Shown: one piece after another, positions 1 through 5,051 of the stretch
Position numbering within the stretch: position 1 is the stretch's first letter
How the letters are laid out: each line of letters opens with the position of its first letter
Origin: Friedmanniella sp.
GTDB taxonomy: Bacteria > Actinomycetota > Actinomycetes > Propionibacteriales > Propionibacteriaceae
DNA length: 5,051 nt
Direction: 5' to 3'
Assembly: GCA_025964935.1 (NCBI GenBank)
Contig: JAOPXW010000315.1
Coordinates: forward strand, 1-5,051
Program-made: the position numbers and the translations under genes
The notes under the pieces: model-generated
The model's input: the letters and a program-made list of their open reading frames with translations, nothing else
Told to the model about the DNA's origin: nothing
Databases searched by the model: none

Positions 1-572
1 AGGTCGACCTCGGCCTGGGCGTCGTCGGGGTTGGTCAGGACCAGGTCGGTCCGGTCGCTGGCCGCCGAGCCCACCCCGGCGAACCACTGGGTGGTCTCGG
101 GGGGCAGGCAGGCGGCCGCGGTCAACCCGGCGGACAGCCCGTCGGTGCCGACCCCCAGCACGGCGCCGCCGCTGGCCCCGGCCATGCCGCCGTCCCCGCT
201 CAGCACCACCGGGCCGGTGACCTGCCCCAGGGTCGCGCCCTTGCCCGGCTGGGTGACGGTCAGCCCGGGCCGGCCGTCGGGGGCGAGCGGCGCACCGGTC
301 AGCACCCCGGCGCGGGGCGTCGCGCGGCGCAGCGCCACCCCCGAGACGGTGGTGGTTGGCGGGTTCGCCGCGCCGGCCTCGGTCAGCACCGGGCAGATGC
401 TGCTGGTGCGGCCGATGGCGGCCGGCCGAGTCGGCTGGGCGGTGGTGGTCTGCGGGGTCAGCAGCGAGCCACCGACCGCGATCACGGCGACGGCGAGCAG
501 CGCGAGAGCCAGGACGAGCACCCGGCGCAGGGTCAGGCGGTGGGCGAGGCCGGAGAGGCGGAGGTCCGACAT
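1..572 (-). CDS. DUF5719 family protein, N-terminal 191 residues (cut by the left edge)
   Basis: A membrane-anchored extracytoplasmic protein of unknown function. It starts with ATG at 572-570 and runs off the left edge with no stop. Residues 1-17 are short and basic (HRLTLRR), and residues 18-38 form one hydrophobic segment (VLVLALALLAVAVIAVGG), which acts as a signal anchor or signal peptide. A Thr/Pro-rich stretch follows, then a beta-rich, Gly/Val/Thr-rich domain with Cys60 (SICPVL) and Cys155 (ACLPPETTQWFAG). The CxPPETTQWFxG block and the later LVLTNPDDAQAEVDL resemble what I recall of DUF5719 proteins encoded next to GT2 membrane proteins in actinobacteria. The two cysteines could form a disulfide outside the cell. 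The start overlaps the glycosyltransferase stop by one base (TGATG) and has no clear ribosome binding site, so reinitiation is likely. No catalytic motif is visible. Family assignment is from memory of the motifs; the C-terminal half is missing. Confidence 0.85.
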   Translation of the reverse strand, partial: MSDLRLSGLAHRLTLRRVLVLALALLAVAVIAVGGSLLTPQTTTAQPTRPAAIGRTSSICPVLTEAGAANPPTTTVSGVALRRATPRAGVLTGAPLAPDGRPGLTVTQPGKGATLGQVTGPVVLSGDGGMAGASGGAVLGVGTDGLSAGLTAAACLPPETTQWFAGVGSAASDRTDLVLTNPDDAQAEVD

Positions 573-3500
573 CAGGCGATCTCGGACAGGGTCGCGGCGC
601 GGCGGGCCGAGGTGGTGGGGTCGCGGACCTCGGGGCGGCGTACGGCCGGGGCGGCGAGGACCGCGGCCACCAGCAGCACGAGCCCCTGCAGCAGGAGCAG
701 CCAGTGCGAGACCGAGCTGAGGCGGTAGGTGACCGTGCCCCCCTCGGCGGGCAGCACGAACGCCTGCTGCCAGCCGTGGTCCGCCCGGGCCAGCGGGCGA
801 CCGTCGAGGCTGCCCCGCCAGCGTCGGTCCACCGGCTCGCCGACCAGCAGCAGGCGCCCGGCTGAGCCCGCGGGGACGGTGGTGGGTGGGGCGTCCAGGG
901 GCGCCAGCGCCGTGCCGTCGGCGAGGGCGGCGCGCGACACCGCCGGGTCCAGCTGCCAGACCGTGCCCAGGTTGTTCCCGCTCGCGGTCCCCAGGCCGGG
1001 GGTGTTGTCGATCCGGGAGCGCTCGTCTTCGTCGGCCCCGCTGACCCAGACGTAGCCCACGCCCAGACCGGTCAGCTCGGGGGCGATGTCGGCGTCGGCG
1101 GTGCCGGCGACGAGCCGGACCACGAGGTCGGCGACCTGCTGCCGGGCGACGGCGGAGCCGGCGTACGCGAAGCCCCGGTCGGCGTCGCCCAGCCGTAGCT
1201 GGTCACCGGCCAGCACGGAGTAGCGGGCCGCGCTGCCGGAGAGGTCCAGGGCCAGCACCCGGGGCCGGCCGCCGGTGGTCATCGCGTTCATCACGTACGG
1301 CGGGATCGAGCTCAGGTGCAGCCGGTCCACCGGGCCGCGCGCCCCGGCCCAGACCCACCAGGCCGCGCCGCCCACGCTGACCAGCCCGACCGCGACCGCA
1401 GCCAGCACGGCAGCCGGCTGCAGCCAGCTGAAGCTCCGCCCCTGCATCTCGGTGGTCAGCCCGTCGACCCCGACGGCGCCGCCGACCAGGAGGGCGGCGA
1501 ACCCGACCAGGAGGTAGGCGCCGGTCCAGGGTCGCACCTCGGTGGCCACCGGCGGGACGTCGACCACGAGCCGCGAGAGCAGCACGGCCAGTGCGAACGC
1601 CACCAGGGCGGTGACCCAGGCGGCCAGTACCACCCGCCGCCGCGGACGCCGCCCGAGCCCGACCAGGGCCACGACCCAGATGACCCCGAAGACGACGGCC
1701 CCCACCCACAGCGGCGGCAGCCCCGGGCCGGTCGGGTGACCGAGCAGCAGCCGCCAGACCGCGGGGGCGGTGGGCGCCCCGTCGAGGGCGGCGTCGGGCC
1801 CCACGAACAGGCGACCGGGGGCGGTGATCAGGCTGGGCCACCAGGGCAGCAGCAGGACCAGCGGCAGCCCGAGCGCGATGCCGATCCGGCCGATCTTGCG
1901 GGGGGTGCGCCGCAGCAGCACCGCACCGAGAGCGCCCAGCAGCAGCGCGACGACCAGGAAGGAGGGCTGGAACGCGACCAGGACGACCAGGACGAGGCCG
2001 GCCCCCCAGCCGCCCCGCCACGCCTCCGGCGTCCGCACCCGACGCAGCACCAGGGCCCGGGCGGCGTTGGCGAGCAGCGGCAGCCCGACTGCGAAGACGG
2101 TCAGCTCGAGCCGGCCCTGGTTGGTCCCCCCGAGCAGCACCGGCAGCAGCGCGTACGTCGTCGCGAGCCACAGCCGGACCCGCCGGTCGACGACGAGCTT
2201 GCGGGCGAGCGGGTAGACCGCCAGCAGCGACAGCGGCACCACCCCGCACAGCATCAGGGTGATGAACCACTCGGGCTGGCCGGCGGCCACGGTGGACCCC
2301 AGCGCGGTGAGCGCGAGCCACGGCGGCGGGATCTGCCCGGGGGCACCGGCAATGGGGTTCCAGACCGAGTCCCACAGGTCACCCAGGGAGGAGGCGGCGG
2401 GCAGCAGCGCCGGCGCCGTCAGGGACCCGGTCCCGTACAGGCCGCGCGCGGCGACCAGCGCGCCGACCAGGGTCGCGGCGATCACCAGTGTGACCGGGTT
2501 GAGCCAGCGGGCGGTGGTCGCGTCGTCGGACACCGAGCTGAAGTCGTCCCCGGTCAGCTCGTCCAGGGTCGCGGCCTCCGCGTCACCGGCGACCGAGCGG
2601 TAGCGCTGCGAGGCCGCCCCGGTGAAGGTCTCGGCCAGGGTGGAGAGGGCGGACCACCACGGCGGCCGCAGCGATCGGACGACCTCGTCGCTGCCGGGAA
2701 GCGGGTCGATGGCCGCCGTACGCCGGCGCAGGTCCCGCAGCCGCCCCGGGTGGGCGACGAACTGCACCATGGCCACCAGCTCGTCCCGGGCCCGGCCGGG
2801 CACCTTGCCGAGCAGGTAGCCCGCGGCGCGCAGCAGGCAGCTGAGGACCAGCAGCAGCCAGACCGCCGGCAGCAGGCGTCCCGGTGCGTGCCCGGCCACC
2901 ACCGTCATGCCCAGCAGCCGGTCCAGCCGGGCCGGTCGCCGACCGGTCAGCCCGCGGGGCCGCAGGCCCGCCCGGCCGACCTGACGGTGCGTCATCTCGG
3001 CCGCCGGTGTGGTCACGACCCGGTAGCCGTTCAGGTGCGCCCGCCAGCCGAACTCCACCCCGTCCCGGAAGACGGGCAGGGCCGGGTCGAGACCGTCCAG
3101 GTCCTGCCACACGGCCAGCTTGACCAGCAGCCCGCAGGTGCTGACGCCGAGCCGGGGCTGGGGCTGGTCGCGCTGGCCCTGGTCGATCTCGCCGGTCTCC
3201 AGCTGCAGCTCGCGCCGGCCGGTGCCGGAGATGCTGGTCCCGACCTCGCTGATCTGCTGGCCGGTCTGCCGCCGACGCGGCAGCAGCAGCTTCGGCCCGG
3301 TGATGTCGATGGTCCGGTCCGCGAGCACGTGCTCGAGCAGCCGGTGCAGGGTGTCGGGGGCGGGGACGGCGTCGTCGTGCAGCAGCCAGAGCCAGCGCTC
3401 GTCGGTGCCGGCCCGGGCGGTGGGGCCGGTGGTGGGGCCGGACCCGCCGGTGGCGGCCCGGTCCTGACGCAGTGCGGACTGGACTGCGCGACCGAAGCCG

Positions 3501-3907
3501 TACCCCTGCTCCCCCGCATAGACAGCGTCCAGGATGCCCTGGTCCCGGGCCCGCTCCAGCAGCATCCGGGTGAGATCGCTGCTCTCGTTGTCGATGGCGA
3601 TCAGGCGCCGCGGGCGGTCCTGCAGCCGGCCCAGCCCGGCCAGGGTGGCCGGCAGCCAGCGGGCGGCGTCGAAGGCGACCAGCACCGCGGTCACGTCGGC
3701 GGTGCTGACGTCGCGCCGGGTCGACGGCGCGTCCTGCTGGTCGGCCCAGGCCCAGGGATCGTCCGACGGGTCGGCCTCTGGGGCCGTCGACCGCAGCTGG
3801 GACCACTCGTACGGGTCGCCGTGGCGACCGTCGAAGGTTCCGCCCTTGGCGACCTGACTGTCCATAGCTGCGGAGCAACCCCTGCGAGTTCGTCGGTGTG
3901 CGGCCAC
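572..3907 (-). CDS. Large membrane glycosyltransferase: GT2 domain fused to a multi-pass membrane domain
   Basis: The protein has 1,111 residues if it starts at GTG 3907. Residues 71-310 form a GT-A fold: VTAVLVAFDAARWLP at the start, then IAIDNESSD, the metal/nucleotide-sugar site WLWLLHDDA (Asp178-Asp179), and RDGVEFGWRAH (281-291) in the place of the acceptor-side acidic motif, usually closer to RDDxDLxWRA. A low-complexity Gly/Thr/Pro insert (about 148-168) precedes the HDD motif. Membrane segments lie near 345-364, 470-488, 546-567, 578-594, 602-622, 636-664, 674-690, 732-752, 759-782, 796-815, 831-853 and 1068-1090. A soluble region at about 855-1065 probably faces outward. The layout suggests transfer of a sugar to a lipid-linked or cell-wall acceptor; donor and acceptor cannot be read from the sequence. 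ATG at 3865 (MDSQVAK) is an equally plausible start; both have only distant purine-rich sites (GAGGG 11 nt, AGGGG 13 nt upstream). The stop overlaps the DUF5719 start by one base. Confidence 0.93.
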   Translation of the reverse strand: MAAHRRTRRGCSAAMDSQVAKGGTFDGRHGDPYEWSQLRSTAPEADPSDDPWAWADQQDAPSTRRDVSTADVTAVLVAFDAARWLPATLAGLGRLQDRPRRLIAIDNESSDLTRMLLERARDQGILDAVYAGEQGYGFGRAVQSALRQDRAATGGSGPTTGPTARAGTDERWLWLLHDDAVPAPDTLHRLLEHVLADRTIDITGPKLLLPRRRQTGQQISEVGTSISGTGRRELQLETGEIDQGQRDQPQPRLGVSTCGLLVKLAVWQDLDGLDPALPVFRDGVEFGWRAHLNGYRVVTTPAAEMTHRQVGRAGLRPRGLTGRRPARLDRLLGMTVVAGHAPGRLLPAVWLLLVLSCLLRAAGYLLGKVPGRARDELVAMVQFVAHPGRLRDLRRRTAAIDPLPGSDEVVRSLRPPWWSALSTLAETFTGAASQRYRSVAGDAEAATLDELTGDDFSSVSDDATTARWLNPVTLVIAATLVGALVAARGLYGTGSLTAPALLPAASSLGDLWDSVWNPIAGAPGQIPPPWLALTALGSTVAAGQPEWFITLMLCGVVPLSLLAVYPLARKLVVDRRVRLWLATTYALLPVLLGGTNQGRLELTVFAVGLPLLANAARALVLRRVRTPEAWRGGWGAGLVLVVLVAFQPSFLVVALLLGALGAVLLRRTPRKIGRIGIALGLPLVLLLPWWPSLITAPGRLFVGPDAALDGAPTAPAVWRLLLGHPTGPGLPPLWVGAVVFGVIWVVALVGLGRRPRRRVVLAAWVTALVAFALAVLLSRLVVDVPPVATEVRPWTGAYLLVGFAALLVGGAVGVDGLTTEMQGRSFSWLQPAAVLAAVAVGLVSVGGAAWWVWAGARGPVDRLHLSSIPPYVMNAMTTGGRPRVLALDLSGSAARYSVLAGDQLRLGDADRGFAYAGSAVARQQVADLVVRLVAGTADADIAPELTGLGVGYVWVSGADEDERSRIDNTPGLGTASGNNLGTVWQLDPAVSRAALADGTALAPLDAPPTTVPAGSAGRLLLVGEPVDRRWRGSLDGRPLARADHGWQQAFVLPAEGGTVTYRLSSVSHWLLLLQGLVLLVAAVLAAPAVRRPEVRDPTTSARRAATLSEIA

Positions 3908-3957
3908 GATGCTCGTGACCCTCGACCACGCCGGAACGGCCCCGGTCGGGCCACCCG

Positions 3958-3995
3958 CGGCTCCCGGTGGGAGCCGGACGGTCCGCTCCGGACCG
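3958..3995 (-). terminator. Two tandem hairpins between whiB and the glycosyltransferase gene
   Basis: Two perfect inverted repeats lie 2 bp apart. The first is CGGCTCCC / GGGAGCCG (8 bp, loop of 3) at 3958-3976. The second is CGGTCCG / CGGACCG (7 bp, loop of 3) at 3979-3995. Both are very stable in RNA from either strand. No T-run follows, which is common for GC-rich actinobacterial terminators. They could end leftover whiB transcripts, or, if the promoter is at 4009-4014, form a structured 5' end on the glycosyltransferase mRNA. The hairpins are certain in sequence; their role is inferred. Confidence 0.5.
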
Positions 3996-4008
3996 GCTGG
4001 CGCGGCCT

Positions 4009-4014
4009 ACTTTA
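4009..4014 (-). promoter_or_regulatory. Possible -10 element for the glycosyltransferase gene
   Basis: On the minus strand TAAAGT lies in the only A/T-rich patch of this intergenic region (GCATAAAGTAGG), about 100 bp before the GTG start. It matches the TATAAT consensus at four of six positions. No recognisable -35 lies 16-18 bp upstream, so any promoter here is weak or activator-dependent. Read-through from whiB is the alternative. Confidence 0.22.
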
Positions 4015-4035
4015 TGCGAGGAGGCCCGGTTTGCC

Positions 4036-4047
4036 GGTCTCGAGACC
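4036..4047. promoter_or_regulatory. Perfect 12-bp palindrome, possible operator
   Basis: GGTCTCGAGACC is a perfect 12-bp palindrome with no spacer, 111 bp downstream of the whiB stop. Its left edge falls where a -35 would sit for the -10-like hexamer at 4009-4014. This is the spacing of an activator or repressor site for the glycosyltransferase gene, but no known regulator motif is matched. A single palindrome of this length can occur by chance in GC-rich DNA. Confidence 0.25.
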
Positions 4048-4118
4048 TCGACCCCGGGCGGGGTTCGTCATGGGGCCCGGTCCCCCCGGCCCGGGCGGCC
4101 ACGACGTACGTGCGGTGA

Positions 4119-4154
4119 GGTGGGCTCGCTCGGCCCGACCGGCCCGCGCCCACC
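4119..4154 (-). terminator. Hairpin directly after whiB, candidate terminator
   Basis: GGTGGGC (4119-4125) and GCCCACC (4148-4154) form a perfect 7-bp stem that begins 4 nt beyond the whiB stop codon in the direction of transcription. The 22-nt loop can itself pair through GGCC repeats. There is no U-run. Position and stability fit a GC-rich terminator or a 3'-end stabiliser that separates whiB from the glycosyltransferase gene. Confidence 0.5.
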
Positions 4155-4158
4155 CGGA

Positions 4159-4410
4159 TCAGACGGCGCGCTTCTTGATCTTGCGACGTTCGCGCTCGCT
4201 CAGACCGCCCCAGATCCCGAAGCGCTCGTCGTTGGACAGGGCGTACTCGAGGCACTCCCCCCGTACGTCGCACGACAGGCACACCTTCTTGGCCTCCCGG
4301 GTGGACCCGCCCTTCTCGGGGAAGAACGCCTCCGGATCGGTCTGGGCGCACAGCGCCCGCTCCTGCCAGCCGAGCGCTCCCTCGTCCTCGAGCACCATGA
4401 GTTCTTGCAT
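4159..4410 (-). CDS. whiB: WhiB-family iron-sulfur transcriptional regulator (WhiB / WhiB2 type)
   Basis: A complete 83-residue Wbl protein. Cys21, Cys44, Cys47 and Cys53 (C-x22-C-x2-C-x5-C) are the four ligands expected for a [4Fe-4S] cluster. The turn motif GIWGG is at 65-69, and the basic tail RERRKIKKR (73-81) is the usual DNA-contacting end. The stretches LCAQTDPEAFFPEKGG and STREAKKVC, with ECLEYALSNDERFGIWGG, match Streptomyces WhiB and mycobacterial WhiB2 rather than WhiB1/WblE. Family members bind region 4 of the primary sigma factor; Streptomyces WhiB works with WhiA to switch on sporulation septation genes, and WhiB2 is tied to septation in mycobacteria. The start at 4410 has a strong GAGGAGG 6 nt upstream; the internal ATG at codon 5 lacks one. 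The gene has its own promoter and leader, and is followed by the glycosyltransferase and DUF5719 genes. All key residues are present. Confidence 0.97.
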   Translation of the reverse strand: MQELMVLEDEGALGWQERALCAQTDPEAFFPEKGGSTREAKKVCLSCDVRGECLEYALSNDERFGIWGGLSERERRKIKKRAV

Positions 4411-4593
4411 TGCCTGCCTCCTCGACCCCGCATGTGTGTGGTCCCGCCAGGCTCGACTTCGCGGGTCGGGGCCGGCAGGGCGTCTTTACGGCAGGCCAGT
4501 CGGCTGTGGCGGCGCCCCCCGTCGCCCAACCTCAGCCCGAGCTGAACCCCTGGGGGCAGTCACCCGAAAGACCGATCCACTGCAAATGACAGT
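4411..4593 (-). promoter_or_regulatory. Long whiB 5' leader with potential secondary structure
   Basis: If transcription starts near 4593, whiB has a leader of about 183 nt. GCCTGCC in the RNA (from 4496-4490) is the exact complement of GGCAGGC (from 4418-4412), which overlaps the last bases of the ribosome binding site and runs almost to the start codon. Pairing would partly hide the start site. Smaller hairpins are CCCGC/GCGGG (4444-4465) and TCAGC/GCTGA (4532-4545). No known riboswitch class is recognised. An out-of-frame ATG at 4433 lacks a ribosome binding site. Confidence 0.35.
4417..4423 (-). promoter_or_regulatory. Ribosome binding site of whiB
   Basis: GAGGAGG on the minus strand, 6 nt before the ATG at 4410-4408. 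It is the strongest Shine-Dalgarno sequence of the three genes and settles the whiB start over the in-frame ATG four codons later. Confidence 0.85.
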
Positions 4594-4594
4594 G
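4578..4594. promoter_or_regulatory. Inverted repeat over the predicted whiB transcription start
   Basis: CACTG (4578-4582) and CAGTG (4590-4594) flank a 7-bp A/T-rich centre (CAAATGA on the plus strand). The centre-to-centre distance of 12 bp is near one helical turn, as expected for a dimeric regulator. It lies just downstream of the -10 hexamer, covering the predicted start point, a typical repressor position. Streptomyces whiB is a known BldD target and BldD sites contain AGTGA/TCAC half-sites; AGTGA occurs here at 4591-4595, but the full arrangement does not clearly match. Confidence 0.35.
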
Positions 4595-4599
4595 ATGAA

Positions 4600-4629
4600 A
4601 TTACATGCCTTGCAGGGTGCGTGCGTCAA
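4600..4629 (-). promoter_or_regulatory. Predicted whiB promoter (sigma-70 / HrdB-like)
   Basis: On the minus strand TTGACG (4629-4624) matches the -35 consensus at five of six bases. After an 18-bp spacer, TGTAAT (4605-4600) matches the -10 consensus at five of six. It sits in a conspicuous A/T-rich island in otherwise very GC-rich DNA and points at whiB. Predicted transcription start is about 4593. This is the best promoter in the window. Confidence 0.6.
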
Positions 4630-4647
4630 GTGCGGGAAAGATATTGG

Positions 4648-4680
4648 CCCCGGACGCGACCGGCGCCCGGACCGTCGGGG
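4648..4680 (-). terminator. Terminator-like hairpin upstream of the whiB promoter
   Basis: Outer arms CCCCGGACG (4648-4656) and CGTCGGGG (4673-4680) pair over eight base pairs with one bulged G; inside, CCGG (4660-4663) pairs with CCGG (4667-4670) around a 3-nt loop. On the minus strand the hairpin is followed by CCAATATCTTTC, a partly U-rich tract. It would stop minus-strand transcription arriving from the right just before the whiB -35, insulating the promoter. Whether such a transcript exists is not shown here. Confidence 0.4.
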
Positions 4681-5051
4681 TCAGGCCCGGCGCCGCCCCG
4701 GCCGGAGGGGTTCACAGGCACCCATCCCGCCTGGTCAGCGTGGTCTTGGCGATCGGCCCGAAGGTCGTGCGCGGGCTCGGGCCACGGGCTGGGAGCCGGG
4801 CCGACGCGCCGAGCGCGCGGCACGCCGCCGACGCGGTGGGTGTCGGGTCGGTCGGAGCGGTCAGGGGACGGGTCGGAGCGGCCAGGGGATGGGGTCGGGC
4901 ACACCGCGCCGACCGGTCCTGGGCGCGGCCGGAGAGGGCCGGGCCTCAGGAAGCCGGGGTACCGGGACCGGCCGGCGGCTCGACCGACCAGGGGTGGGGC
5001 GTGGACGACGGAGCCCGGCCCGGCGGCCCGGGCGTCGACGAGGCCGGGGGC
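4681..5051. other. Right flank with no recognised gene; weak open frames at the edge
   Basis: This GC-rich stretch contains no protein I recognise. A plus-strand frame is open from ATG 4605 to the window edge (149 codons, no stop); a GTG at 5001 in that frame has AGGGG 6 nt upstream and could be the true start of a divergent gene. On the minus strand, a frame entering from the right ends at a TGA (4948-4946) after 34 codons, rich in Pro, Ser, Thr, Ala and Gly (ending VEPPAGPGTPAS), and could be a gene's C-terminal tail. Another minus frame is open from the edge to 4626 but is low-complexity Arg/Pro/Gly sequence. These cannot all be real. Codon-position GC bias is weaker than in the clear genes, so most of this stretch is probably intergenic. 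Confidence 0.4.
4850..4891. repeat. 21-bp tandem duplication (two copies)
   Basis: Two adjacent 21-bp units (4850-4870 and 4871-4891), each starting GGTCGGAGCGG and containing CAGGGGA, agree at 19 of 21 positions; the two differences are both C/T transitions (4861/4882 and 4869/4890). The 21-bp period is a multiple of three and also two helical turns, so it fits either a 7-residue coding repeat or a pair of protein sites. No full third copy follows. Confidence 0.7.

Noticed and set aside
31..720. A 229-codon plus-strand open frame across the left end.
   Set aside because: It is antisense to the DUF5719 gene and the end of the glycosyltransferase gene, and its sequence is typical high-GC shadow composition.
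1203..2375. A 390-codon minus-strand open frame within the glycosyltransferase gene.
   Set aside because: It overlaps the membrane domain in another frame and has low-complexity Ala/Arg/Gly/Pro content with no domain.
2583..3929. A 448-codon minus-strand open frame, rich in Arg, Pro, Ala and Gly.
   Set aside because: It is an out-of-frame shadow of the glycosyltransferase gene, which has recognisable GT2 motifs in its own frame; long shadows are normal at this GC content.
4104..4111. ACGTACGT palindrome after whiB.
   Set aside because: An 8-bp palindrome is expected by chance and nothing nearby gives it a role.
4508..4526. Plus-strand hairpin with a loop containing six C residues, reminiscent of the actinobacterial 6C RNA motif.
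   Set aside because: The 6C RNA has two hairpins with C-rich loops; only one is present, it is antisense to the whiB leader, and no promoter points at it.
4610..4645. Possible plus-strand promoter (TTGCAG and GATATT) for a divergent gene.
   Set aside because: The two elements are about 24 bp apart, too far for a sigma-70 promoter, and they fall in the minus-strand whiB promoter.
4712..4946. Minus-strand frame ending in TTFGPIAKTTLTRRDGCL, which looks protein-like at its end.
   Set aside because: Between the stop at 4946 and the stop at 4712 this frame has no ATG, GTG or TTG start, so a complete gene is not possible without a frameshift.
1..5051. CRISPR arrays, insertion sequences, tRNA genes or prophage features.
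   Set aside because: No spaced direct repeats, transposase motifs, terminal inverted repeats or tRNA-like cloverleaf were seen; the composition is uniform apart from the short A/T-rich whiB promoter.

Overview
The window comes from a high-GC actinobacterium. It is GC-rich throughout, the genes have strongly G/C-biased third codon positions, and it encodes a WhiB-family iron-sulfur regulator, a family confined to Actinobacteria and their phages. The order cannot be fixed from this window. The three recognisable genes all lie on the minus strand, so the biological order runs right to left.

Right to left: positions 4681-5051 hold no gene I can recognise, only GC-rich sequence with a 21-bp tandem duplication and weak, conflicting open frames. 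A terminator-like hairpin (4648-4680) is followed by a good sigma-70-type promoter (TTGACG, 18 bp, TGTAAT; 4600-4629) with a 17-bp inverted repeat over the predicted start point. A leader of about 180 nt leads to whiB (4159-4410), an 83-residue regulator of the Streptomyces WhiB / mycobacterial WhiB2 type. A hairpin lies directly behind the whiB stop codon. The next 250 bp contain a perfect 12-bp palindrome, a weak -10-like hexamer and two tightly packed hairpins. Then comes a very large gene (572-3907) for a membrane glycosyltransferase, with a GT2 domain at the N terminus and about 12 membrane segments behind it. Its stop codon overlaps by one base the start of a DUF5719-family protein (1-572), a membrane-anchored extracytoplasmic protein cut by the left edge.

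The whiB, GT2-membrane protein and DUF5719 order is, from memory, a conserved actinobacterial neighbourhood, continuing in relatives with a metallopeptidase-family protein, a DUF3499 protein and phosphomannomutase. That suggests a link between a cell-division/differentiation regulator and assembly of an envelope glycan. The glycosyltransferase and DUF5719 proteins are probably translationally coupled and act together at the membrane, but their sugar donor, acceptor and product are unknown. This pair is the best candidate here for an undescribed system. I see no mobile element, CRISPR array, tRNA or rRNA.
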